From Arenicola marina (lineage: Eukaryota; Annelida; Polychaeta; Arenicolidae), in contig OZ025258.1 of NCBI GenBank assembly GCA_964019135.1, positions 12,555,771-12,619,770 on the forward strand: 64,000 nucleotides of DNA, read 5' to 3'. Below are positions 33,040 to 45,650 of this stretch, piece after piece. A program made the position numbers and the translations under genes. Every line of letters starts with the position of its first letter. Within the stretch, counting starts at the first letter, position 1. The notes under the pieces were generated by a model. It saw only the letters and a program-made list of their open reading frames with translations, had not been told where the DNA came from and made no database searches.

Positions 33040-35660
33040 GTCGATAGATCCTGGTTTGTGCTCGCTGGTGGACGCCTAGATTGGCGTTTAAAAGTCCAGT
33101 TTCACAAACCAAAGCCCGTCGTGGTGGGCCATTCCGTCACGCACGACACGTGCCCATCCCCTCTGTTGGGATGCCAGATCCTCCCAAGAATCTGGATCAA
33201 TGCCGAAAGCCTTCATGTCCCGCTTACAAACATGCTTAAACCTAAGCTTTGGCCGTCCAGTTGGCCTTTTGCCGTCGGCGAGTTCACCTTATAGCACATC
33301 CTTAGGAATGCGTTCATATTGCATACGATGAACGTTCCCAAGCCAACGTAGACGACTTTGCTTCACAAGAGAAAGATTGCTTGGTAGGTTGGCCCTGGCT
33401 AACACTTCAGCATTCGTGACCTTGTCTTGCCAAGATAAGCCTAAAATGTTTCGCAACGAAAATGGAAGTTATTCAATCTACTTTCTTGGCCACAATACGT
33501 AGTCCACGTTTCACTGCCATACAGCAAGCTACTTAGAACACACCCCGTGTAGATTAGCATTTTGGTGCGTATGGTAAGTTTTGAATTACGCCAAGCACGT
33601 TTGTTCAGTCTACCAAACATGGTGACTGCCTTCCCAATTCGAATATTTATTTCCTCGTCCAGGGATAGATTATCCGTGACGGTACTTCCCAGGTAACAAA
33701 CTTATTAACCACCTCTGAAGGCATGTTGTTAAGGGTAATTACTGGTGGTGTGATGACCCCTTAGCTCAGCACGACTGTTTTTTTTAACTCTAATAGTCAA
33801 AGCAAATAAAGTACACGCATTTGAGAGCCGATCCATGAGTCTCTGTAGCTGGCTTTCTGAGTGCGCAACCAACGCTGCGTCTTCAGCGAATAGCAGTTCT
33901 CTTATTAGGCAGCGCCTCCGCTTGGGCTCAGCGCGCAATCTTGAAAGGTTGTACAGCTTCCCATCAGATCTGGTGTGGAGTTGAACACCTTCAGCATCCT
34001 TATTACATGCATGAAAAAGAGAAGAAAGATGCATGAAAAAAAGAAAAAGATGCCAAATAAAGTTGGCGCAAGGACACAACCCTGTTTCACGCCATTTCTG
34101 ACTCGTTCAGCACAGTACAGTTTGACGGAGCTACGTCCGAGAAGCTCCGTCGAACTGTACTGTGCTGAACGAGAGTTCATGAAAGGAGCGGATAAGGTTA
34201 AGTAGTTTGCGGGGGCAGCCAATAGACTCCAAGATTTGGTATAAGCCAGATCGGCTGACAGTATCAAAAGCCTTGGTAAGATCAACAAAAGCAAGGTAGA
34301 GGGGCTTGTGCTGCTCTCTACATTTCTCTTGGAGTTGACGCAACGAAAATATCATGTCAACACTTGATCGTCCGGATCTGAATCCACATTGCGCTTCAGG
34401 ATATACTCTATTAGCAAGGAGTTGCAGTCACTTTAAGGCAATTCTGGCCAAGAGCTTACCAGTAACACTTAAGAGTGATATTCCGCGGTAATTGTTACAA
34501 TCACCCCGGCCCCTTTGTTTTCGTACAGTGTAACTATATTTGCATCACGCATGTCCTGTGGAACAATACCGCTGTTCCAGCAAAGGACGAGAAGTTGGTG
34601 AAGATGAGGCAGCAACATAGTTTTCCCACGCTTTATTACTTCTGCTAGAATCCTGTCATTGCCAGGCGATTTCCCGCTGCCCAAGGAATTGATTGCATCA
34701 CTCAGCTCGCGAACTTTGGGAACTCAGTCCAGATCGTTCATGACGGCAGTCGGGGTAATGCGTCAAGCGCCGTTGCCGATACATAGTGTTCCACCGAGCG
34801 AGACAACTGCTTGCTACGATCTGTAATCACCTCGCCATCAAGTGACTTTAAGGGGGCTGTTTTAGTGATCTTGGGGCCCAGGGCTTTCTTAATTCCGGTA
34901 TACATTGCCCGCATATTCACTCTATCGGACGCCTCCTGGATCTCCTCGCAAAGGTTTATCCAGTACTGATTGGCGCCGTAACGCGCTGCTTTTTGTGCTG
35001 CATTTCTCGCCAACCTCAGCTGTAACAGAGACGTGTTTGTCGGATTTTGATTGTGTTGTGTTTGTTTTTCATTTTTGGCTTCAATAACAGGTTCCATCTC
35101 TGCTGAGTGAGTGGCAAACCAATCCTTGTTGACAGATTTCATTTTCTCGAACGATGCCAACGCAGCGCCGTAAATGGCAGAGGCAGCGCGGCCAGCATTC
35201 TTGTACATCAGAAGATTGTTGATTGGCTGGCAGCGTCTGCTCCAACGTTTGCCGAAAGAGACGACGCTTGTCGCTCTCCTGCGTGCCAAGTGAGTCAATC
35301 CGAGATTGAGATTTATTTTAGTGGTATAGATTTTCCTAGGGGTAATCATTACCCTGCTCCCGACAAGCGCATAGCTCCAATAAACTCTGTCCGTTCTAGT
35401 TGATCTTTCCAACGCCAAAATGACCTATGCAACTCGGCCAAGACCCATGGTCATTCCCAACGCGTGCGTTAAAACCCCCGAGAATAAACAAATGATCGCC
35501 TTTTGGCGCCTGATTTATGACCCCCCTCAGAGAGTCGTAAAAACGGTCTTTGTCGTCAGCGGTGGCGTAAAATGTTGGAGCGTATACGCTGATTATGGTA
35601 GCGGACGCCCCATTTGAGTGCATGCGAAGTGACATTATTCTTTCAGAAACTGCGACAGGC
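33040..35660 (-). mobile_element. Non-LTR retrotransposon (LINE), 5'-truncated and dead
   Basis: A minus-strand LINE occupies most of the insertion in copy B. In order it has the end of an endonuclease domain (35,396-35,635), a linker (34,738-35,418), the reverse transcriptase (34,684 to about 33,750) and a C-terminal region to about 33,040 with phrases such as KRPTGRPKLRFKHVCKRDMK. The single-ORF style is like the RTE-related endonuclease/RT elements common in marine invertebrates, but I cannot fix the clade. Confidence 0.75.
33729..35635 (-). pseudogene. LINE endonuclease-reverse transcriptase, inactive
   Basis: The endonuclease block reads FILGGFNARVG where GDFNARVG is expected, so its Asp is lost. 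RT motifs recognised are SPGNDRI, LAFVDLTKAFDTVSR, GVKQGCVLAPTLF and LLFAEDAALVAHS. The last carries FAED in place of the catalytic FADD. Several frameshifts separate the blocks (for example between 34,469-34,684 and 34,131-34,355). Its dead catalytic residues show that the insertion is old. Confidence 0.75.
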
Positions 35661-36329
35661 GTTTCGATTGTTCTTGGTTCACTCGATTAGAAACAGTTTA
35701 AAAGTTTTATCTGTTAGGCTTCTGTGGGGATTTCACCCCAAATAATTCTTACTATTAAATATTTTCAGATTAGCTATGTTTTAATTCCGAATATCTAGAT
35801 AATCCGCACATATGCATCATATTTCTGTGAAAACCGCTGCAACATGTTGCTCATGGGCGCACTACTTTTGTGAACCGCGTTGTAATTAGCTGAGCAACTT
35901 ATTAGCTTATCTACCGCCATGTATTGTAACGCGTCATTATTTAGGTCCCTATGGAAAGACAATAGTCGTTGGTAACCAATTTATATAATGATAGATGCAT
36001 GCAAACAATAGGGTATTTAGGGTTTTCAGGGTTTCTTGGGTTATCAGGCTTTTAGCAAGTATAAAAGGGAAAGCAGACGACGAATTAGGGTTCTTCTGTT
36101 TAATCCTTGGTATACAGCCGCTTGAGAGCTGTGAAGTTATTTGCCGAGGGAATTAACAAGAGATCCATAGACGGCAGTACGACCGTTAGTAACATACAGT
36201 AAGCTTAGTCTCTATCTGGCCTACCTGATGACTTATGGGACAAGTATGTGAATGCTAAGGGGTTATTTATTTGCAAATAATATTGTAAATAAGATTGTAC
36301 TTATGGAAACTTATTATAGTTCTCTATAG

Positions 36330-36540
36330 TATAGGCTTATAATAGATAGAGATGGTCAGTCGACTGGTGTTGTGGCACCAATATTTATAAATAAATTAAT
36401 ATAGTTCTTTCTATAGATAGAGATATTCAGTCGACCGGTGCTTGGCACCAATATTTATGAATCACTACAGTTCTTCTATAGATAGAGATGGTCAAACGAC
36501 TGGTGCCTGGGCACCCATATTTATAGATTATAGATTATAG
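36330..36540. repeat. ATAGATAGAGATGGTC minisatellite in copy B
   Basis: Three units of ~65-68 bases start near 36,345, 36,413 and 36,478, one more than in copy A. Confidence 0.75.
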
Positions 36541-38905
36541 ATCTAGCCTGGTTCTATATGGGCAGTTTTACAGTCATGGGGACCTTTGTGTCTCACTGGG
36601 GTCAAAAAATAAAATTCTTTATTTAAGTGTAATTATGTTTCATTGTGGTAGTATAGACTTTCTAGTGTCACGAGAAATATGTTACATTATAAAAAATCCC
36701 TACTTAATAAGCTTTTGAGCGGAGAAACAGTGAATATAATAAAGTACTGTTATTGGCTAGGAAATTGATAGAAAATAACATCAAAGTATTCAGTAACATC
36801 AATAAAATCATGCAGACTTATTTGATAGATATAAGTCATGGCTTCTACAGCGAAAACGGATTTAAAATATCCTAAAAACTCTGTCTATTATGAATTCCAA
36901 GAAGGTGTATGATGCACAATTGTCACATAAGATCATGCCAACTGTTGTCAGAATCAAACTAGGCATTATATAGACACAAGAAGTCCAATTTCGCCTTGCA
37001 TTCGATGTCTATTGAATATAGGTTTTGTTGTTTCATGGGCATAGTTGCCATAATATTGTACTGAGCTGTCAAAAAAAACTCTCCGTTCACACCTGACATC
37101 ATTCAGATAGGACAGATTTGTTTGACAGCTAGTATATTTTGAGAGAATTTTGTCTTAGTGTAATATAGATTAACACAAACCATTTTCATACATGTATATA
37201 CCTTAAACACGCAAGCAACATGCCTTTCACTGACTTCACTTCATTGAACCATGATTCATCAAACAATTAATCATATGCATAGCTATGCATAGTATATGCA
37301 TAGTTTTAGCTTAATAATAAATCCTCAGCAATAATTTGTATACCTATACATGTTGTTGTTATATAGTCCAGTTTGGTAGCTTTCTATTTAACCCATATAA
37401 CAACATGGAAGATGTCGGAAAGGACATGTTTTTGACCACACATTTAAGTAGCAAATGCTATGGTGCTTAACCAACTTAAATCGCCATATAGCGTTAAATT
37501 AACGCATTCTATTACCATTTTATTATTTTAATCTGGCACGATCATATCTGTTAAAAACCTCTAACCTCCCTGCATCTAGCAATCCCATCACCACCAATGC
37601 TATTCATCAAAGTTGCCAAAACCATCTAAAGAGGACATGCAGATGATACTGGGAAGGGACAAAGAACATCTGTCTTGCAGGACAGTGGGCTGAAAGGACC
37701 TAAAGAGAGAGGTTACGATCTAATGTCAAATTAAATGTCCTTTCCGACAAACTTGCTGCCAATGTCATAGCTGCTGCATTGTGATACATACAACTTCTAA
37801 CTGGAGCCAAACTGATGTGCAAATCATTCTATCCATGTTGAATCAACCAAACAACATAGAAACATATTGAAAAGTTCTTATATTTTTCTGTGGTATTTGG
37901 TCAAGATTGTGATGCAAATTTTTACCATCATTAAACTCACGAAAAATGGTAATTTACAGCAATATCCTTAATCAAACTAAACTTAAAGGAAGACGGGTAG
38001 CTAGTGCTTATCTGAACAACAGTTAAAAAAAAACTGAACTGATTTTGATTTTGATTTTGAGTTGCAAGGTTTTTGAAGAGAAAATACAACGTGCCGGAAA
38101 GGACATTCAGATCTTTGACATACTTTAAGTCTTACAACTTTTTCTAAAAAGCAGAAAGACATTGCAACATATGTTACAAAGATTAGGCATTCAACAAGAT
38201 ATCTCAAAAAAGCCCTCCTGTTCCAAATACAGTGTCTGTTTACAGAAAAAAACAAGAAATATCCATGTGTCGGAAAGGACATCATTTTGACGGAAATTTG
38301 AGTCACTGTGTTCAGAGTTTTATTACTCTTGTATGGTATGTACTTTTATCTGGGGACTTATTTTTTCTTTTAAGGACACCTTTCAATAACTAATGGATAT
38401 TCAATCAATCCATAAGTAGTTAAAAATCAATGGTTAATTATCAGATAAGATCAAGTCGGCAAGGACTTTTTATTTCCAGTTATGGATTAATTCGTAATTA
38501 ATGGTAGGTTTGTTTACCACTACTACATCTACACCAGCTACACGCCTGCACTCGTTACCAGTCAAATGTCGCTGTGGGCGTATACGGGTTATGCGGGTCT
38601 AGGGTCTTTAACGACAATATTCACTTGTTAGTACTGGGATTTTCACAAGCATGTGCATACCAATTTTGCGATAAAGCATCCTTTTAATCTCTGAGTAACT
38701 CCCCTCACGAAGTACATGATCCCTAACCTTGTGACTTAACCGGACAAAGCCATATATAAAAAGCCAATTATTTTTTGTTCTATATCTTGATATAATATTT
38801 TGACGCCTGCATCATATAATATAGAAATCTGAGCCAAGACAATGTTTTTTTGCAATGCGACATTGAGTTATTCAAGTTATTTTGTACTCTGCAAGCTTCA
38901 CTTAC
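36541..38905. other. AT-rich intergenic with a repeated CGGAAAGGACAT motif
   Basis: I see no gene. The 12-mer CGGAAAGGACAT occurs at about 37,416, 38,094 and 38,272, and in reverse complement at about 37,735. A minus-strand ORF at 38,001-38,306 overlaps two copies but has no family resemblance. Confidence 0.5.
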
Positions 38906-39839
38906 TGTCGTAAGGGAAGTACAGTCTTTCAACAGCATGCTGTGAAATACTTCCAGGTATCCCGTGTGACAGAACTTCGTCATGTGGGGAAGAGCCTTCA
39001 GAGTTTTTTGTGGAGGACAATCGTCTGCAGAGCCTTAAAGGCCGGCGAGTCGATCGCGAGCCAGGCGGTTTCCTGGGTGTCCTTTTCGGATAGCGGAGGG
39101 TGTTCGCATGCCTTGAACACCTTGTTCCCTGTCCATGCGTGGCGGTTGCAGGTATGATGCAGTACTGAGATCCACCTCTCCCTAAAACAACATTTGCAAC
39201 ACATGAAACTCTCTTCATACATAACCTTTCAACACTTTCCTGGTCCCGTGACGCGTGCATGCATCCTAGACGGATAGATAGGCTTGAAATGAGGCATAAC
39301 GCCATCAATGTCTCAAATCAACGCATTATGCAGATTAAAACTTGAAAGTTCAATCGGGAGACCTTGATGGCCTTTTCAAATTCTATTTCTTTTTCTTGCA
39401 CGAGCATATAAGCACCGCTTTTGCTCAGTTTGCACATGAAAATGTAATGTACATGTTTTTAGATGCAATAAACCTATTATATTATAATTCCGGGCCGAGC
39501 ATGTAACTATCCATAAGTTTGGAATGAATTCAGTCGACTGTTTACTCGCCGTTACCCTAATAAAGACTAACTAAACTTAGAAGCTGTTCGTCGCCGTTGC
39601 ACGTTGAAGCACACCACCATATGTGGTTGGAGATGCTTTGTATCCATCCAAGGAGCTCTTCACAGAGCTTGGGGCGGGCCTCAGCTGTTAGTTTCTTTTT
39701 CAAGCTTTTGCTCAGATGCCACACGTCAAACTGGTGGTCAATCTGTGAATGAACATAAACTATATGTTGCCGGGTAGTCTGAGCGGTTTTCGGTATTCAG
39801 TTTATTTATGTTAATTTTGTGCGGGGTTTCGCGGGCTTC

Positions 39840-39965
39840 CGGTGCGCCAGATTCTGGTGGTCCTCAGAGCGTGACTTGCTGCAGTGGATCCACAGAGAGA
39901 GCACACACATCAAGATTTAGTCATCAGGAAACTTATTTTACCCGTTCAGACCACTCGGCCACAAC
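39840..39965 (-). mobile_element. Possible tRNA-Leu/Ser-derived SINE head
   Basis: On the minus strand GTTGTGGCCGAGTGGTCTGA is a very good Leu/Ser-type A box and D-arm. No clear B box follows. It lies in an intron of the THAP gene. Confidence 0.35.
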
Positions 39966-41438
39966 TCCCGGTTTTTCCGCTGACACTAAATAATGTAAAT
40001 GTCAATGCCACTTTGCTGAGTTGTGTGAGTGCATCCGGTAAACAGCCGAACAACACCCCCTCCACCCCGTAACATATACTAAGATGTGTTCAATAAAATT
40101 GCAATACAATGGCCGTCGCGGCAGAGACTAACGCGACTTACACTCATGCAAACCATAATATATAGTGATTATATTTTCTTTAGCGTGTAATATAGACACC
40201 CAACAGTCGGAAAACATAAATTTTAGTGACGAAACCCTGTGGGCTTTTAGTCCAAATCTAACCTGTGAAAACTCCTCTCTCATCATGCTTCCAATCATCA
40301 CATGTCTATCCGTAGCAATAGTGCGGGTTTGAGCTCCAGCGTCAGCGATTTGGGATAGACAACGTCTCATTCCGACGGGTTCCATATGATTCGAATTCTT
40401 CACCTGAAATATACCATGGCTGGAGCAATATTTCAGTCATAATTCATAATAGCAAGTAAAATTGACCACATTCCTGAATATACCCTTGCCACTGCTTTAG
40501 CAAAGTAATAATTTAGTACCGGTACTTCGAAAATTGTCTTTATATAATCCTACACAGTAATAGCTTACCGAAGCTACAAATCCCCAAATTCTAGTGTATA
40601 CCCTAGTCAGATCACTTAAACTCAAATTAAAACAATTGAATACACTACTTTGGCCATTTACAAATGATCTAGGTTCAGAACATACCTCCGACACTTGCAC
40701 CAATTGCAAGGATACAATCAGCCCACTGGCCAGCGTGCCAGCTCCGTCCACGTGCATGAGGGAGTAGGATCCATATGTAGCGGAATGACCAGAGCTATCA
40801 CATCGGCCGTCGCCTCCAAGGACAAACTCGGGAAGTGCCCTGAGCGCAGAGAACGCATTTGGCCCTCGTCATGCCACGCCTCCTGAACGATGGGACACCA
40901 GCGATTCTTCTGGATCTGGCTAAAGGTCGCCCGTGACACAATGCGGAGAATTCAGGACAGCTGCAAATGCTCGGATTGCAGCATGCGTTGTGCCTGAGAA
41001 CAATATCGTTGCTGCCACTAGCAACTTGCCGACCGGCGTTTGATGTTGTACTGGTACGAGAGTTCCTTATATACTGATGTCCTTCGTGGCACCTCGTCTC
41101 ATATGTCAAGTCAAGTCAAGTCAAATATCATTTATTCAAACCAAGTGTACAAAAGAAAAGAAAGAAAGAAAAAAAAATAATAATAGTAGTAAAACAGGTA
41201 AAAGAAGAAAAGCAAAAAAGTATACACTTGGTTGGGGAGACTCCAACTAAAACCCTAGCTGGGTTGCTGGCGTTGGAGCCACCCAAATATTAAATAAGAA
41301 AAAAATCGTTAAGCGGCATATAAACTTGAAAACAAATGATCCAACACGGGCCCACCACCACAACAATGTTGTGCGGTTAAAACAAATGCAGGAGGGTTAC
41401 AAAATATAATGTCATAGTTATTAATTACAATAAAACCC

Positions 41439-44400
41439 TCAAGTCAGTTGCACGCGGCAGGTATAACAGTGTGGAATATTACAGTTATAAGAATATGTAT
41501 TAACAATAAGGTGTTTAATATATTTTGAATACCCTTCTAAACTATGCGTATGAACCTTTTGAATAATTTGGCTTGGTTCATTATTGACGACTTCAACCAG
41601 ACTATATCTAATACATTTCGTAACAAAGTCATGCTGAGCTCTAACGGTGGGAGCATAGTTTCGGTAGCGAGTATAATGAGTATGCACGTCGTCATTTCGG
41701 ACCATGGACAGTTTATAAAAATAGCCAGGTAATTTTTCATTAGTTAATTTGTGACAAAATTTTAATTTTTTTAAACGATGTATGTCTTCTAATTTTAGTA
41801 GATTTAGGCGCTTAAACAATGGTTCTGTATGTGCGCTATACCCACTCAAAGTAACAATGCGTATGGCTTTTTTTGCAGTTTACCTAGTCTGTCTGCTTGA
41901 TAACCCCAGGCTAGAATACCATAGTTTAAGTGCGGTAATATTAGAGTGTTATATATAGTCAATAGAATATGCTTAGGCAGGGTATATTTTAATTTGTATA
42001 AAATTCCAATTACCTTAGATATTTTACATGCGATTTTTTCGATATGACTGTGCCACTTCATGTGTTTATTTATGATTACACCCAGCATATCAAAATTGTC
42101 CACATGCTCTAAAATAGTGTTGTTCATGTAAAGCTGGGGAATTTGCACTCTCTTTTGTGGCGTATGACATACCATAAACTTACATTTGTTAGGGTTTAAA
42201 GACAGACGGTTTATATTTAACCAGTCGCCTATTTTAGACAGTTCATTATTTAATATATCGCTGCAATCCAGGGCAGTGGACTCCTTCATAATGGGCCTTA
42301 GAGTACTCAATAAACTGGTATCGTCCGCATAAATGATAAATTTAAAGAGGGTACTGGCGGAGACTATATCGTTGATATATATTATAAATAAGAGGGGGCC
42401 AAGAATTGAACCCTGCGGGACCCCTGTTGTTATAAGAGAAAGGTCTGAATCGCTATTTTCAATATGGACGTACTGCTTACGACCTTTTAAATAACTAGTT
42501 AAAAGCAGACCTGCGTTTCCCGAGACTCCATAGTGGTCTAATTTTTGTAAAAGAATACTATGATTAATCGTGTCAAACGCTTTGGAGAGATCAAGAAATA
42601 TATTGATAGGCACATCTCCCACCTCCATCTCCTGCAGAGTCCGATCGACTAATTCGAGGATTGCTAATTCTGATGAGTGTTTGGCCCTAAAATCGTACTG
42701 ACAGTTATTTAATAACTTATCAATTTGAAAGTGTTGATACAGCTGTTCAACTATAACTTTCTCAAACACTTTAGAAAAAGCGGGCAATACTGATATCGGT
42801 CTGTAATTATTTACTAATTTTTCATCGCCGCTTTTAAACACCGGAATGACTTTAGCTATTTTTAGTTTATCTGGAAAAGATTCCAGTTGTAATTGACTGA
42901 TTAATGACATGAGAGAGAGCTTCGCTTACTTCTGGTTTTATGTCTTTCAGGAATTTAACAGAAATATTGTCATGCCCATAACTAGCCTTTGGCTTTAAAC
43001 CATCAATAACCCTTTCAACCATCAATAACCCTTTTACAAGGAGCATGCAGATACTTTTTGAAGGAAATATCACAGGTCTTATTTAGTTTCCCAGCGAGAT
43101 TTGGTCCAATATTAGTAAAGAAGGCATTAAACTTAGTAACTATTTCAAGTTGGTCTGAGGTTGCTTGCCCGTCTATAGTGAAATAATCTGGGAGTTTTTT
43201 CTTATCCTTTGACCTGTTTAATATGTCTTTAAGAGTACTCCAGGTTTGTTTCATATCACTTTTACATTTTTCAAAACGGGACTGAAAATATTGTCTCTTT
43301 GCTAGTTGAATATTGCGCCTTAAAATGCCATTATACGTACGAAGATTAGTGTTAAGCGTATCATATAGTTCACTCTCCACTGGGGTTGTTTTTACCTTTT
43401 TGTATAGTTTATCACGAAAGGCAATCGACTTCAATATACCGGCCGTAATCCAGTTTGCTTTCTTATGCTTTCGCTTATTAAATTTTACAGTTCTGATTGG
43501 AAAATGCTTCTCTTTTAGATTGAGAATAATATCTTCAATTATGTTGTAGTTGTCATTCGGGTTTGCTATTAAACTAGTATCCAGTTTATCGGAAACGTCA
43601 ATCGATGAAAGCTCATTTCTCAGGTTTAACAAACCTTCTGGGTAAAGCTTCTTGATTTTTACAAACTTAGGCGTTTTAGCGCATTTTTGTGAGGTGCGCA
43701 TACAAACAAAATAAGGTAAATGGTTAGAGATCAATTTTACAATTACCCCAGCAGTGGTTTGTAACGTATTTGGCGAAAGTTTGCAGTAAAAGTTATCTAT
43801 CAAAGAGGGTCTATTTTTTGATAACCTAGTTGGAAGCGTTATTTTAGGAAAAAAACTCAATGTGGTGACAGTCTCAAAAAAATCGTTTATGACAGCTTTA
43901 TCATAAATTTTAAGGAGATCAATATTGTAATCCCCAGCAATGACCACTTCCTTGTTTTGTTTATCAATCGATCTAAGATACTGGTTGAACTGTTCAGTGA
44001 ATACTCTATAGTTTTCGTTCAAGTCTCGTGGAGGTCTGTAAATATTACCTATAATAATATTCTTTTTCATAAATCTGCCAGATATGTTCACAAATTGTCC
44101 TTCCCAATTAGTTTTTTCTCCTGTATAAGATATAGAGGTATAATCATATTCCTCCTTTAAATATATAATTAAACCTCCATGAGCATCCTTGTGATATAAT
44201 ATTGTAACCATGTAAGTTAAACAGAGTAAGATCGGCATCAGCCGATAACCAAGTCTCTTGGATACATATAGCGCTAAAATCATGACCTCGTTCTCTTACT
44301 GTTTCTAAAAATATTCATTAAATTTTGCAGATATGGAACAACAATTTAAACTTAATACAGAAAAATCAGACGAGTTACAATTCAAACAATTAATTAAGTG

Positions 44401-44565
44401 ATCATCGTCATTATAATAAGGGGAGTGTTGAATAAATGCAGGTTCACCATTAGGGTTAACATTCCCTTCGTTATCGCCGTTCATCTTCAGAGTTTCAATA
44501 AGTGAATTTTGATTTACACCACCAAATTGTTGTAGAATGTCACCATCAAGATCCTTCTCTAACAT
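41439..44565 (-). pseudogene. LINE ORF2 endonuclease-reverse transcriptase
   Basis: The endonuclease begins FSVLSLNCCSISAKFNEY and continues with IIIGNIYRPP, VVIAGDYNIDLL and ISNHLPYFV. RT motifs are VIPVFKSGDEKLVNNYRPIS, FLDLSKAFDTINHSIL, GVPQGSILGPLLFIIYINDI and FIIYADDTSLL, with the catalytic YADD intact. The C-terminus has LILPHLNYGILAWGYQADRL and ends near 41,439. The frame is broken at about four places: near 44,290, near 43,030 (where an 18-19-base tandem repeat of CAACCATCAATAACCCTTT occurs), near 42,890 and near 41,850. Confidence 0.85.
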
Positions 44566-45650
44566 AAGAGGAATACAGTTGACATATCATAACACAGGAT
44601 ACACTGCACTCTCGCGAACAATGTACAACAGTTATTAATAACAAATAGTGAGCGATAATAAGGTAAAGACACATAATTGCACCCTACTCTAGCATTAACA
44701 GATCCGCGTGAAACAAGAACTGAAAAAACGCCATATTTACAGTTAGGTTCACCACTATTAAACATACGGGGAACCAGTTAGGGCCATATCTTGGCGGCAG
44801 CATGAGCACAAAAAAACAGAAAAAAAGCGAACAAGGACAGTTGGGGGGTGGGGGGGGGGGGAGGGGCTGGGCTTGAGCCAGGGTTTTATGAATTGAGGCT
44901 TGGGAGAGAGAGCAGATGAGATATTAAGTTTTGACTGCAGAAGCCCATTACTTGCACGGTACGATGGTTCCGCGTGTGCGGCAAAGGACCGCTGCTGTGC
45001 CGTCCGGGCGTCCTAAAGCAAAACTACCACACGAGCTATAAGCTATTAACTCACATTAGGAACGCAAGCGGGCAGTGACGGGAGCTGACCACACACCATA
45101 TACCGGCCACAAGCGCTAGCAAGGTCTGGCAATTAGTGCCTGAGTGAAACTGGCAGTTTGAAATCGTTTGCAGCAATCTAGCGAATTGCAGGCATTCTCA
45201 GTTTAGACAAATTGACTTCAATCTGACATGAAACTTACTTCACTTCAGTGCAAGTCACGACAAAAATACCTTTGGTCTGAACAAACCGCGAAATGTGAGT
45301 GGCAATACATTATACACAGTTATGTTTCACTACCTCGTTCAGTGCTACAATGGTACAATGCCCCATGCATAGAGTGACATTCAGCAGTTGTTGGGTTATG
45401 TACACCATTCTCAGGGCTGGAAGTGCTGGAGGTAAACAAGAGCGAGGGTGGGGGGTGGGGGTACTGGTGGTGTACATTGCAATAACGGTTACATTATCGT
45501 ACACACATACAGACGCACATTATGACAGGATGTTGTGATATTCTGGAACAAACGGTGTATACAAAATGAGAAGTGATAGATAGATATCCCAACCATCAAG
45601 ATGAGCAGAATAGCTGTGTAGTCCAATAAAGTCACTTAAATGTTAATCAA

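Larger units (their letters stand above)
31148..36540. repeat. Repeated segment, copy B (with insertions)
   Basis: The counterpart of 17,850-19,690. The matching sequence is split at about 32,255 (GAACGTTATGAT) and resumes at about 35,739 (AATTCTTACTATTAAA), so some 3.5 kb was inserted. It also holds a 324-bp element at 31,460-31,783 and lacks the 300-bp MITE of copy A. Confidence 0.8.

Noticed and set aside
33905-34294. 129-residue minus-strand frame
   Set aside because: It is a composite of out-of-frame LINE reverse-transcriptase sequence; the LINE itself is annotated.
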